Origin: Candidatus Eisenbacteria bacterium
GTDB lineage: Bacteria; Orphanbacterota; Orphanbacteria; Orphanbacterales; Orphanbacteraceae
Reading direction: 5' to 3'
DNA: 56,930 nt
NCBI GenBank assembly: GCA_016930695.1
Contig: JAFGGD010000060.1
Coordinates: 1 to 56,930, forward strand
The notes beneath the pieces are model-generated. The model worked only from the letters and a program-made list of their open reading frames with translations. It searched no databases and was not told the DNA's origin. The position numbers and the translations under genes were made by a program. Numbering within the stretch: position 1 is the stretch's first letter; the number at the start of each line of letters is the position of its first letter. Below, in pieces: positions 42,838 through 50,204 of this stretch.

Positions 42838-44859
42838 TCAGCCGGAACGGACGGGACGGGGGAGGTTCTCGGGGAAATCCAGGGCGACCCGCGCGAAAGC
42901 TTCGCGGCGGGCCGCCTCCAAGAGGTCCGTGTCCCGCAGAAGATCGGCGATACCGAAACCGAAGCGCCCGCTCTGGCGTTCTCCGAGCAGATCGCCCGGC
43001 CCGCGCAGCCGGAGGTCCGCCTCGGCGATTCGGAATCCATCGGTCTCCCGCCCGATCACGGCGAGGCGTTCGCGCGCCTGCGGTGTGAGTTCTCCCCGGG
43101 TATGAAGAAAGCACCAGGACGCGAGATCGCTCCGGCCCACCCTCCCCCGGATCTGGTGGAGTTGGCTGAGACCGAAACGGTCCGCGTCCTCGACGATCAT
43201 CACCGTCGCGCGGGGAAGGTCGACGCCGACCTCGATCACGGTGGTGCTGACAAGCAGGTCCAGCCCGCCGCCACGGAAACGGTCCAGTGTCTCCACCCTC
43301 TCCGCCGCCGGGAGCCGGCCGTGGAGGAGGCCGACGCGATAGTCGCGGAAGGGACCTTCGGCGAGCCGTTTCGCCGCGGTGACCGCCGCCCGGCGATCGC
43401 CCGTATCGCTCTCCTCGACGAGCGCGAAGAGAACGAACCCCTGCTCCCCCGCGTCCAGACGCTCCCGAAGAAGACGATACGCCTCGGCGCGGCCGCGGTC
43501 CTCCATGTGGCGCGTCTCCGGCGGGCGCCTTCCCGGCGGCATGGTCCGGATGAAGGAAATGTCCAGGTCGCCGTAAAGGGTGAGGGCGAGTGAGCGCGGA
43601 ATCGGAGTCGCCGAGAGAAGGAGAAGGTGGACCGCTTCCCCCTTGGCGGGGAGGAGGGCGCGTTGCCGCACGCCGAAGCGGTGCTGTTCGTCGACCACGG
43701 CGAGGGCGAGGTTCCGGAAGCGGACCGGTTCCTGGAGCAGGGCGTGCGTGCCGATCAAGATCGCCACGTCGCCGTCGCGGGCGGCGCGGCGGACGCGCTC
43801 CTTCTCCGCCGCGGAAAGGTCGCCGGTGAGCAGCTCCACCCGAAGGCCGAGCGGCTCGAATCGCTCCGCCAGGGTGTCGCGGTGCTGGCGGGCGAGCACC
43901 TCCGTCGGCGCCAACACCGCCGATTGCCCCCGCGCGCCGGCGACCCAGGCGACGGCCGCGGCGGCGACGACGGTCTTCCCGCAGCCGACGTCGCCGACAA
44001 GAAGACGCTCCATGGGGCGGCCCGATGCGAGGTCCGCGCGGAATTCCTCCACCACACGCGCCTGGTCCTCGGTCAGAGGGAAGGGGAGCGCGCCCAGAAA
44101 ACGGCGAAGGACCTCTTCCCCCCCCGGCTCCGGGCGAGGCGTCGAGACGTCCAGGCGTTCGCGCCGGGCACGGGCGAAAATGCTCTGGAGACGATATAAC
44201 TCTTCAAAGATGAATCGTCGCTTCGCCCTCTCCGCTTCCTCCCGCGTCTCGGGGCGATGGATCGAGCGGATCGCCTCGGAGAGAGCGGGAAGACCGAGGC
44301 GCCGGCGGAGTCCCGTCGGGAGAGGATCGTCGAGAGGGGGGAGGCGGTCGAGGGCGTGGCGGATCGCCCGCCGGAGGGTGCGCGGCGGAAGGCCGGGCAC
44401 GTTCGGATAGCGGGGAAGGATCCTCTCGAAATCGGTTTCCTCGCCGTCGCGGATGACCTCGAATCGGGGGTGGAGGAAAACGGGCGGATCTCCGGTGGGC
44501 GCCCCCCGGAGAAGCATCCGGACGCCCGGCTTCAGAGATCGGGCGAGGTAGGGAGCGCGGAACCAGAGGGAGCGGGCGCTTCCGGTGTCATCCGCTACGA
44601 TCGCCTCCACGGTGGAGCGCCGCCACCCCCGCCGGAGGAGACGGATCGACTCGAGACGGACGTGAAAGACCGCGGGGTGGTCCGGTTCCGCCTCGGCGAC
44701 GGGGCGCCGCTCCGAGGGAAGGATGTACTCCCGCGGCGGGAAACGAAGCAGGTCGCCGACGCTCTCCACACCCCGCTGCGCCAGGTCTTTCGCGCGGGCC
44801 GGGCCGATCCCCGGAAGGGCGTGCACCGGGGCGTCGAGGTCGATCGCTTCAAGGGTCAA
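42838..44859 (-). CDS. recG: ATP-dependent DNA helicase RecG
   Basis: 673 residues. Remodels stalled replication forks and branched DNA. Seen: an N-terminal wedge/OB domain (PGIGPARAKDLAQRGVESVGDLL), helicase motif I GDVGCGKT, motif II DEQH (typical of RecG), SATPIPRSLALTLYGD (motif III), VSTTVIEVGVDLPRATVM and QIRGRVGRS (motifs V and VI), then the C-terminal LRLRGPGDLLGERQSG. The start is a TTG at 44859, overlapping the upstream FG-GAP gene by 11 bases, with GGAGA ahead of it. Third gene of the dapF-like / FG-GAP / recG operon. Confidence 0.96.
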   Translation of the reverse strand: MTLEAIDLDAPVHALPGIGPARAKDLAQRGVESVGDLLRFPPREYILPSERRPVAEAEPDHPAVFHVRLESIRLLRRGWRRSTVEAIVADDTGSARSLWFRAPYLARSLKPGVRMLLRGAPTGDPPVFLHPRFEVIRDGEETDFERILPRYPNVPGLPPRTLRRAIRHALDRLPPLDDPLPTGLRRRLGLPALSEAIRSIHRPETREEAERAKRRFIFEELYRLQSIFARARRERLDVSTPRPEPGGEEVLRRFLGALPFPLTEDQARVVEEFRADLASGRPMERLLVGDVGCGKTVVAAAAVAWVAGARGQSAVLAPTEVLARQHRDTLAERFEPLGLRVELLTGDLSAAEKERVRRAARDGDVAILIGTHALLQEPVRFRNLALAVVDEQHRFGVRQRALLPAKGEAVHLLLLSATPIPRSLALTLYGDLDISFIRTMPPGRRPPETRHMEDRGRAEAYRLLRERLDAGEQGFVLFALVEESDTGDRRAAVTAAKRLAEGPFRDYRVGLLHGRLPAAERVETLDRFRGGGLDLLVSTTVIEVGVDLPRATVMIVEDADRFGLSQLHQIRGRVGRSDLASWCFLHTRGELTPQARERLAVIGRETDGFRIAEADLRLRGPGDLLGERQSGRFGFGIADLLRDTDLLEAARREAFARVALDFPENLPRPVRSG

Positions 44860-46435
44860 GGGGTGTCGTTCTCCGCGGCGGGTCCCAGGGGAGGAAAAAC
44901 ACCTCGCCCGCGTCGCGCCGTTCGTCCATCGGTCCGTCTCCGCGCATGGTGGAGAGGATCAGGAGCGGCCGGCCTCCGAGGCGGCTTCGGCCGAGGGCGC
45001 TCGCGATCCGGTCGTTCACCGTCGGGCCGAGGAGGCGGAGGTCGGCCTCGTCGGCGGCGAAATCGTATCGGGGCCGGAGATTGGACTGCCGTCCGCCGAG
45101 AATCGCGTAAACCATTCCGGCGTCGAGTCGCCCCGCCGCCGGCCCGTCGTGGAGCATGGAGACGACGATCAGGTCGCCGAAGCCGTCACCGCTCCAATCG
45201 AACAGATCGATCAAGGAACCGGCCTGGTCCCCCGGCGCCTCGCCGTGAACCGTCACATCCGCTCCCTCGGCGAGATCGATGGATGGAGAATCGGGGGGGG
45301 CGCGGTGGCCGAAGAGAACATAGACGCCGCCGCAGTTGTCCCGTTCGTTCTCGGGGCCGTCGGCCAGGTTCGCGCCGATGGCGAGATCGTCCACGCCGTC
45401 GCCGTCCATGTCCCCCATGGCCACGGAAACGCCGGTGGCGTCGTAGGCGTCGCCGCCGTATATCGTGAGGTTCTTCCCCTCCTCGACCACCTTCTCGCCG
45501 CGGAAACGCACGCCCGGCCGGCCGAAAAGAACGAAGGTCTCCCCCGCGTTGGTCCGGCTGTTCGCCGGTCCGTCCGCGAACCCGCAGCCGAGGACGAGGT
45601 CGGGCGCGCCGTCGCCGTTCCAGTCGCCGACCGCCATCGCGCCGCCGAGCCCGTCGGACTGGTCCTCTCCGTGCAGCACCGGGACCTCGTCGATTGCGAG
45701 ATCGATGATCCCGTCCAGGTCCTCCCGGCGGTCGCCGTATACGAAGTAGACGGCGCCCGCGTCGGTCTCGTCGCCTCGGCGTCCGGAAGAGCCGACCGCG
45801 GCGAGCAAGAGGTCTTTCTTCCCGTCACCGTCCATGTCGTGGATCAGGATACGGCGACCGAGACGGTCCCCGGGCTCGCGGCCGTAAATCACCAGATCCG
45901 GGTCGCGCCGCGCATCCACATGTTCCATCCGGGAGCCGGAAGAACCGCCCAGGAGAAGAAACGCTTCGCCGCAGCGTGGGCGGAGCGAGTCGGGATGGCC
46001 GCCGGAGTAACGCGCGCCCACAGCCAGGTCGGGGAGGGCATCCCCGTTGAAATCGCCCGTGTCGACGCAGGAACCGATGCGATCGCCCGGGTTCGCGCCG
46101 TAAAGGACCGACACGTCGAATGACTCACCCGGCAGATCTCCCACCGGTCGCCCGTAGAAAACGTAAATCTCACCGCAGTTGATCCGGTTATTCCTCGGAC
46201 CGTCGCCGAGCCAGGCGCCCAATACGAGTTCATCCAACCCGTCGCCGTTCAGGTCGCCCAGGCGGACCTGCACGCCCATTTGATCGTCCGGATCGGCGCC
46301 GAGAAAGGAGAAGTCGAAGCGTTCGGCGAGGTCCGCGGAGCGGGCTCCCCTCCCCTCCTCCGCGGCGGCGGCGGCGGGGACGGCGGCGGAGAGCGCGCAG
46401 GCGAGCAACAGCGTCGCGACTCGGCGGCCCGTCAA
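44849..46435 (-). CDS. Exported FG-GAP repeat protein
   Basis: 528 residues from a TTG at 46435 that overlaps the dapF-like stop (TTGA), with GGAGAGG just upstream. A long upstream extension in this frame is only the shadow of dapF. Seen: a signal peptide (VATLLLACALSAAVPAAAAA), then seven FG-GAP repeats, each with G-D-[LMFW]-[ND]-G-D-G-x-[DP]-[DE]-L-[VAI]-[LVI]-G and a strand like GE[IVT][YF]V[FL][YF]G, the integrin-alpha-type propeller with Ca2+ loops. It lacks the FlgD-like tail of the other propeller. Probably periplasmic or secreted. Its placement between dapF and recG is odd, and overlaps at both ends imply tight translational coupling. Confidence 0.88.
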   Translation of the reverse strand: MTGRRVATLLLACALSAAVPAAAAAEEGRGARSADLAERFDFSFLGADPDDQMGVQVRLGDLNGDGLDELVLGAWLGDGPRNNRINCGEIYVFYGRPVGDLPGESFDVSVLYGANPGDRIGSCVDTGDFNGDALPDLAVGARYSGGHPDSLRPRCGEAFLLLGGSSGSRMEHVDARRDPDLVIYGREPGDRLGRRILIHDMDGDGKKDLLLAAVGSSGRRGDETDAGAVYFVYGDRREDLDGIIDLAIDEVPVLHGEDQSDGLGGAMAVGDWNGDGAPDLVLGCGFADGPANSRTNAGETFVLFGRPGVRFRGEKVVEEGKNLTIYGGDAYDATGVSVAMGDMDGDGVDDLAIGANLADGPENERDNCGGVYVLFGHRAPPDSPSIDLAEGADVTVHGEAPGDQAGSLIDLFDWSGDGFGDLIVVSMLHDGPAAGRLDAGMVYAILGGRQSNLRPRYDFAADEADLRLLGPTVNDRIASALGRSRLGGRPLLILSTMRGDGPMDERRDAGEVFFLPWDPPRRTTPLDP

Positions 46436-47289
46436 CGGACCTCTCCCTCGCGACTTCTGTCGGTGTCGATGGTCCCCTCGAAACACTCCTCGCACCACCC
46501 CCGCAGGATGAGCCCCTCCTCCGCCTCTTCGATCACGAGGGTCCCCCCCTCCATCACCAACTCCGCCCGCGGGCCGATGAGCCCCTTGCGCCGCGCCGCG
46601 GCGAAAGCGCCCGAAGCGCCGGTGCCGGAGGACTCCACGGGTCCGACGCCGCGCTCCCAGAGTTTCACTTCCAATCGATCCTCTGCGGCGACGCGGGCGA
46701 AATCGACATTGGTCCTCTCCGGGAAGAGAGGGTGATTTTCGATCTGCGGGCCGAGAATCTTCCAGTTCTCGTCGGTCCACCCCTGAAACACCACCGCCTG
46801 CGGATTGCCGATGGAGACGCCGCTCACGCGGATCCGCCCTTCGGCGAGGTCGAGCGGAACATCGAGGGCGTCCTCCCCCGCGACGCGCACGGGAATCTCG
46901 GTGGGGTGAAAGCGCGGCGCCAAGATCGAGGACCGGATGAAGAAGCGGCCGTGCTCCCTGCGCTCCAACTCGTGGCGGGAAACGCCCGCGACGGTTTCCA
47001 CGGTCGCCACGTTCTGCCCCTCCCCCTCGCGGGCGAGAGAGTAGGCGGCGACGCAGCGGGTGCCGTTGCCGGACATCTCCCCTTCGCTCCCGTCGGGGTT
47101 GAAGATACGCACCAGGAGATCCGCCACGTCGGAATGGTGGAGAAGGAGAAGCGTGTCGGCGCCCACCCCCTCCTTCCGGTCGCAGAGGAACCGGGCGAGG
47201 GAGGGCGGATCGGCGACCGGCGCCGTCCGTCCGTCCACGAGGACAAAGTCATTCCTTAAGGCCTGTACTTTCGTGAAGGAGATCCGCAT
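46432..47289 (-). CDS. Diaminopimelate epimerase-family protein with both catalytic Cys replaced by Ser
   Basis: 285 residues from the ATG at 47289 (GGGAGG upstream). Fold and motifs match DapF, which interconverts LL- and meso-diaminopimelate for lysine and peptidoglycan: NDFVLVD (13-19), FNPDGSEGEMSGNGTRC (63-79), SIGNPQAVVF, ERTNVDFARV, WERGVGPVESSGTG. But the catalytic cysteines of DapF (Cys73 in CGNG and Cys217 in ACGTG, H. influenzae numbering) are Ser73 and Ser221 here. The substrate-binding Asn and Glu are kept. Either a Ser-based variant of DapF or a paralogue acting on another amino acid. It heads the operon with the FG-GAP gene and recG. Confidence 0.85.
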   Translation of the reverse strand: MRISFTKVQALRNDFVLVDGRTAPVADPPSLARFLCDRKEGVGADTLLLLHHSDVADLLVRIFNPDGSEGEMSGNGTRCVAAYSLAREGEGQNVATVETVAGVSRHELERREHGRFFIRSSILAPRFHPTEIPVRVAGEDALDVPLDLAEGRIRVSGVSIGNPQAVVFQGWTDENWKILGPQIENHPLFPERTNVDFARVAAEDRLEVKLWERGVGPVESSGTGASGAFAAARRKGLIGPRAELVMEGGTLVIEEAEEGLILRGWCEECFEGTIDTDRSREGEVR

Positions 47290-47442
47290 CGGACGCCTCC
47301 CGCCGGGATGGGTTGTCGGGTTCCTCCTCAGCATACCCGCGATGCCGGGGATCGGCAAGGGCGCGCCGGACCTCCCTCGAAAGAGCGCAGGGGGAGAGAA
47401 CGCCCCGGATCGCGGGAGGGGCGGGCCGCGCCGCATACCCCG

Positions 47443-47471
47443 TTGACAGGCCTCCCCGCCATGGATACAGT
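47443..47471 (+). promoter_or_regulatory. Sigma70-type promoter immediately before a start codon
   Basis: TTGACA (47443-47448), a 17-bp spacer and TACAGT (47466-47471). Transcription should begin near 47478, but the ATG is at 47480, leaving almost no leader. Confidence 0.7.
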
Positions 47472-47479
47472 TTCTCATT

Positions 47480-48457
47480 ATGATGAAGAAAACGCTGTTT
47501 CTGCCGCTTCTCGTCGCTCTGTCCCTGAACACGGCATTCGCCTACACCGAGGTGGGGCTTCATCCCTCCTCCTCCTACACCGCCTCGGGAACCGCTATGG
47601 GGGGCGCCGTCGCATCCCTGCCGGCGCACCCTTCCAACCTCTGGGTGAACCCCGGGGGACTCGCCTATCAAACGGGGATCCTCTTCTACGCCGCGCCCCA
47701 CGACGAGGTGACCGGTTACGATGAAGAGATCCGCGATCGGATCTTTATGGCGAGCTACGCCGGGTTCGCCGGTGGAACGGTGGGCGCCGCCTTTATCCTC
47801 CGCCAACAGAAGGATCAAACCTTCCTGCAGGACGGCGGATCCTTTCCGGTCGACATCAATGAACCCGCCTTCCTGGTCTCCTACGGCAGAAAGGCGACCG
47901 GCTCGCTCGGCGTGGGGCTCAGCGCGATCGGGTACCAACACAGGGCGGACAAAGACGCCATCGACGGGGATCCCGCCTTCGGCATCACGGCGGGAGTTCT
48001 CTACCGAACCGAGTATCTGCACAAGGGCCGTACGCCGATCGATCTCCGATGCGGCTTCGCCGTGGCGAACGCCGGCCCCCGCTTCGACCTGGGCGAAGGA
48101 GAGGCGGACCTGCCGCTCAACCTCCGCACCGGCTTCAGCGCACGCTGGGAGAAGGAGCGGGGAACGGAGGTCACCGGCGCGGCGGACCTATACGTGCTCT
48201 ACCGGGACATAGGAAGCGGCAGCGACTTCGACCGATGGGGAGGCGGCGTCGGCGTGGAGGCGAAGATGAACGGCGTGGTCGCGGTGCGCGCGGGCTATCG
48301 TTGGGACGACGACTACCGCCCGGATGATTGGACCTACGGCTTCGGGGTCGGGAACGAGGTCTACGAGCACGTAGGGGGGATGATCGAATACGCCCACGCG
48401 CCGGGGGAGGGAGACTTCGCGGACCACATCGGTCTCCGTCTCTACTGGATTCCTTAG
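47480..48457 (+). CDS. PorV/PorQ-like outer-membrane barrel protein
   Basis: 325 residues. Seen: a signal peptide (MMKKTLFLPLLVALSLNTAFA), then the PorV-type opening SGTAMGGAVASLPAHPSNLWVNPGGLAY, and alternating strands to a C-terminal strand ending LRLYWIP. Known: PorV-like barrels shuttle cargo with C-terminal sorting domains in type IX secretion; the wider family also includes FadL-like porins. Five proteins in this window carry such tails, so a role in their export or surface attachment is plausible, though no other secretion component is seen. No Shine-Dalgarno is possible upstream if transcription starts where the promoter predicts. A terminator follows. Confidence 0.85.
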   Translation: MMKKTLFLPLLVALSLNTAFAYTEVGLHPSSSYTASGTAMGGAVASLPAHPSNLWVNPGGLAYQTGILFYAAPHDEVTGYDEEIRDRIFMASYAGFAGGTVGAAFILRQQKDQTFLQDGGSFPVDINEPAFLVSYGRKATGSLGVGLSAIGYQHRADKDAIDGDPAFGITAGVLYRTEYLHKGRTPIDLRCGFAVANAGPRFDLGEGEADLPLNLRTGFSARWEKERGTEVTGAADLYVLYRDIGSGSDFDRWGGGVGVEAKMNGVVAVRAGYRWDDDYRPDDWTYGFGVGNEVYEHVGGMIEYAHAPGEGDFADHIGLRLYWIP

Positions 48458-48484
48458 CAGGTCGGGCGAATCGAACACCGCACG

Positions 48485-48512
48485 AGCCCGGAGCCGAGCG
48501 CTCCGGGCTTTT
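48485..48512 (+). terminator. Rho-independent terminator
   Basis: A 10-bp stem AGCCCGGAGC (48485-48494) with GCTCCGGGCT (48500-48509), then TTTC, 27 bases after the barrel gene's stop. Confidence 0.85.
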
Positions 48513-48621
48513 CGCGTTTGTACCCGTACCGGGAGCCTCGGCTTCCGAGTACGCGCGCGGTTCGCCTTTGCGCCCTTCGGGCTCTTTGCGGTGACGGAAC
48601 AGACCGCGACGGACACGAACG

Positions 48622-48649
48622 GAAAAGGGCCCGCCGGGAAGGCGGGCCC
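48622..48649 (-). terminator. Rho-independent terminator
   Basis: A 9-bp stem GGGCCCGCC (48627-48635) with GGCGGGCCC (48641-48649). On the minus strand it is followed by TTTTCC. It ends the lipoprotein gene 48685-49653. Confidence 0.85.
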
Positions 48650-48684
48650 GAAAGCGAACGCTCGGAACACGGGAGCAAGGTTTT

Positions 48685-49653
48685 CTAACGAATCATGCAG
48701 TACTTGCCGGCGTACTCGAAAACGGCGAGTTGGAACTTGCCGGTCATCCCGATTTCCTGCTGCTGCCTGCGCGGATAGACGTCGACGATGTAGCCGCCGA
48801 CCGGGAAAGTTTTCCCCTGTTTCATCATGTCGATCAAAAGGAGTTTCACGCCGTCCTCGTCGAAATCGATCAACTCGAAACGGCGACCGGCGGCCGTGAT
48901 CACGAAAACATCGCGCTCCGTCGGCTCCTCGATTTTTCTCTCCCGCGGATAAAGAAGACCACGGGCGTCGAATTTTTCCTTCCCCTCTTCTTCTTCCACT
49001 CCGGCCGCCAGTGTGTCGGAGAAGGGCTCGCCGAGAGTGTCGGCCAAGGCTTCCTCTCCCTCCTCGGCGGTCTCCTCGGGAATGCTCAGCGCGAGTTCGG
49101 CTTCCTTCCGCGCGATCTTCTCCTCTTCGGTCAACTCACGCACGGACCACTCGATGGTCACCGGAATCCACACCTTCTCGTCCACCAGGCTGAGCGACGG
49201 CGCGGTTTCCTCCCAGGGTGTGATGTCGATCGGATCGAAGAGGGAGATGTCGTAGAGTTGCTTGTCGATCAGCAGGGGCATCCGCGACTCGCCCAGCACC
49301 CAGTTCGTCTCGATCGTCTCGCCGCCCACTTCGACCCCGTGCAGCCGAAAATGGGGATACTCCCGAGGCCATTTGCGGACGAGCAGACTGAAATCCTTCC
49401 CTTCGAGAGTGGGATAGAGATCCTCGAAGTCGTCGGCGGTCACCAGGTGGACCGAACGACCCTGACGCAGAAGCGCGAAATTCCCTTTCACGGCGGCTAT
49501 GTCCGGGTCGACGATTCGGTAGGTGTCCGTGGCGCTCTCCACGGAGCCGCTCATGGCGTCGTTGGCGGTGGCGTCGACATAATTCTCACCCCGGCCGCAG
49601 GCCAGGGAAAGGGCGATCAGCGGAACCCACAACAGGTACGCGCGCAGGCGCAT
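48685..49653 (-). CDS. Lipoprotein of unknown function
   Basis: 322 residues. Seen: a lipoprotein signal with lipobox SLAC (LIALSLACGRG), a mixed alpha/beta body, and an acidic low-complexity insert (EETAEEGEEALADTL...) near residues 190-225. The last third (VFVITAAGRRFELIDFDEDGV...FPVGGYIVDVYPRRQQQE) looks like a small beta-domain. Family not recognised. It has a clear promoter (49699-49728) and terminator, so it is a single-gene unit. It is probably tethered to a membrane on its periplasmic side. Confidence 0.82.
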   Translation of the reverse strand: MRLRAYLLWVPLIALSLACGRGENYVDATANDAMSGSVESATDTYRIVDPDIAAVKGNFALLRQGRSVHLVTADDFEDLYPTLEGKDFSLLVRKWPREYPHFRLHGVEVGGETIETNWVLGESRMPLLIDKQLYDISLFDPIDITPWEETAPSLSLVDEKVWIPVTIEWSVRELTEEEKIARKEAELALSIPEETAEEGEEALADTLGEPFSDTLAAGVEEEEGKEKFDARGLLYPRERKIEEPTERDVFVITAAGRRFELIDFDEDGVKLLLIDMMKQGKTFPVGGYIVDVYPRRQQQEIGMTGKFQLAVFEYAGKYCMIR

Positions 49654-49698
49654 GATTAAGTCCCCCGAGGTGACTGGTTGATAGATTGTCGACTTGCG

Positions 49699-49728
49699 AG
49701 CCTATCACCCGCGCGAGAAGGGTGTCAA
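49699..49728 (-). promoter_or_regulatory. Sigma70-type promoter with TAGGCT -10
   Basis: The minus strand reads TTGACA (49728-49723), an 18-bp spacer and TAGGCT (49704-49699). Start near 49691, leader of about 38 bases to the ATG at 49653. Confidence 0.65.
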
Positions 49729-50090
49729 CCCGATTGTCCGCGCCGTTTTACGACGGCATTGGAGACGCTTGCGGCGCCCACGGAAAACCGTTCCGGCGCG
49801 GCGGACCACGATAGAAGGCCGCAAGCCCTTCTTGCAGAGGTTCTCCGCGACGACCCGGCGACCATCCCCCCGTTTGGCGGGAAACGCAAGGGCTGAAGAC
49901 CATGGGGGACAAACGAATGAGAGGGAGAGGGAGAACGCGGCGGCACGGCGACGGACGCCCCCTTTTACGCGAAAATACGCTCCGCCTCACGACCGGCTAC
50001 GGTTTGCGGCCCACCCCTCCCATCCCCCATCGACGGAGGGAAAAGCAAAGGATGGTTCCGCTTGCCGAGTTTACATAATAGGGGGGGCAG
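49729..50090. other. Intergenic, no gene recognised
   Basis: This stretch lies between the promoter of the leftward lipoprotein gene and the tandem repeat at 50091. Open frames on both strands are short, Arg-rich and without start sites. No terminator was identified for the protease gene that ends at 50205. Confidence 0.4.
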
Positions 50091-50189
50091 GTCGTTCAGA
50101 TCATTCAGGTCGTTCAGATCATTCAGGTCGTTCAGATCATTCAGGTCGTTCAGGATGTTCAGCGTGTTCAGGATGTTCAGGTCATTCAA
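50091..50189. repeat. Eleven-unit 9-bp tandem repeat
   Basis: Eleven consecutive 9-mers run without interruption from 50091 to 50189. The first seven alternate GTCGTTCAG and ATCATTCAG; the next are GATGTTCAG, CGTGTTCAG, GATGTTCAG and GTCATTCAA. The run begins next to a seven-G tract and ends 15 bp before the stop codon of the metzincin gene (50205). Spacer-free short units exclude a CRISPR. Confidence 0.95.
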
Positions 50190-50204
50190 AGATGCGACGG
50201 CTTC

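Noticed and set aside
46432-47289. Pseudogene status for the dapF-like gene
   Set aside because: The frame is intact, the length normal and all other motifs are kept. The paired Cys-to-Ser changes look like a variant, not decay.
50091-50189. CRISPR array
   Set aside because: The units are 9 bp and contiguous with no spacers, and no cas gene is near.
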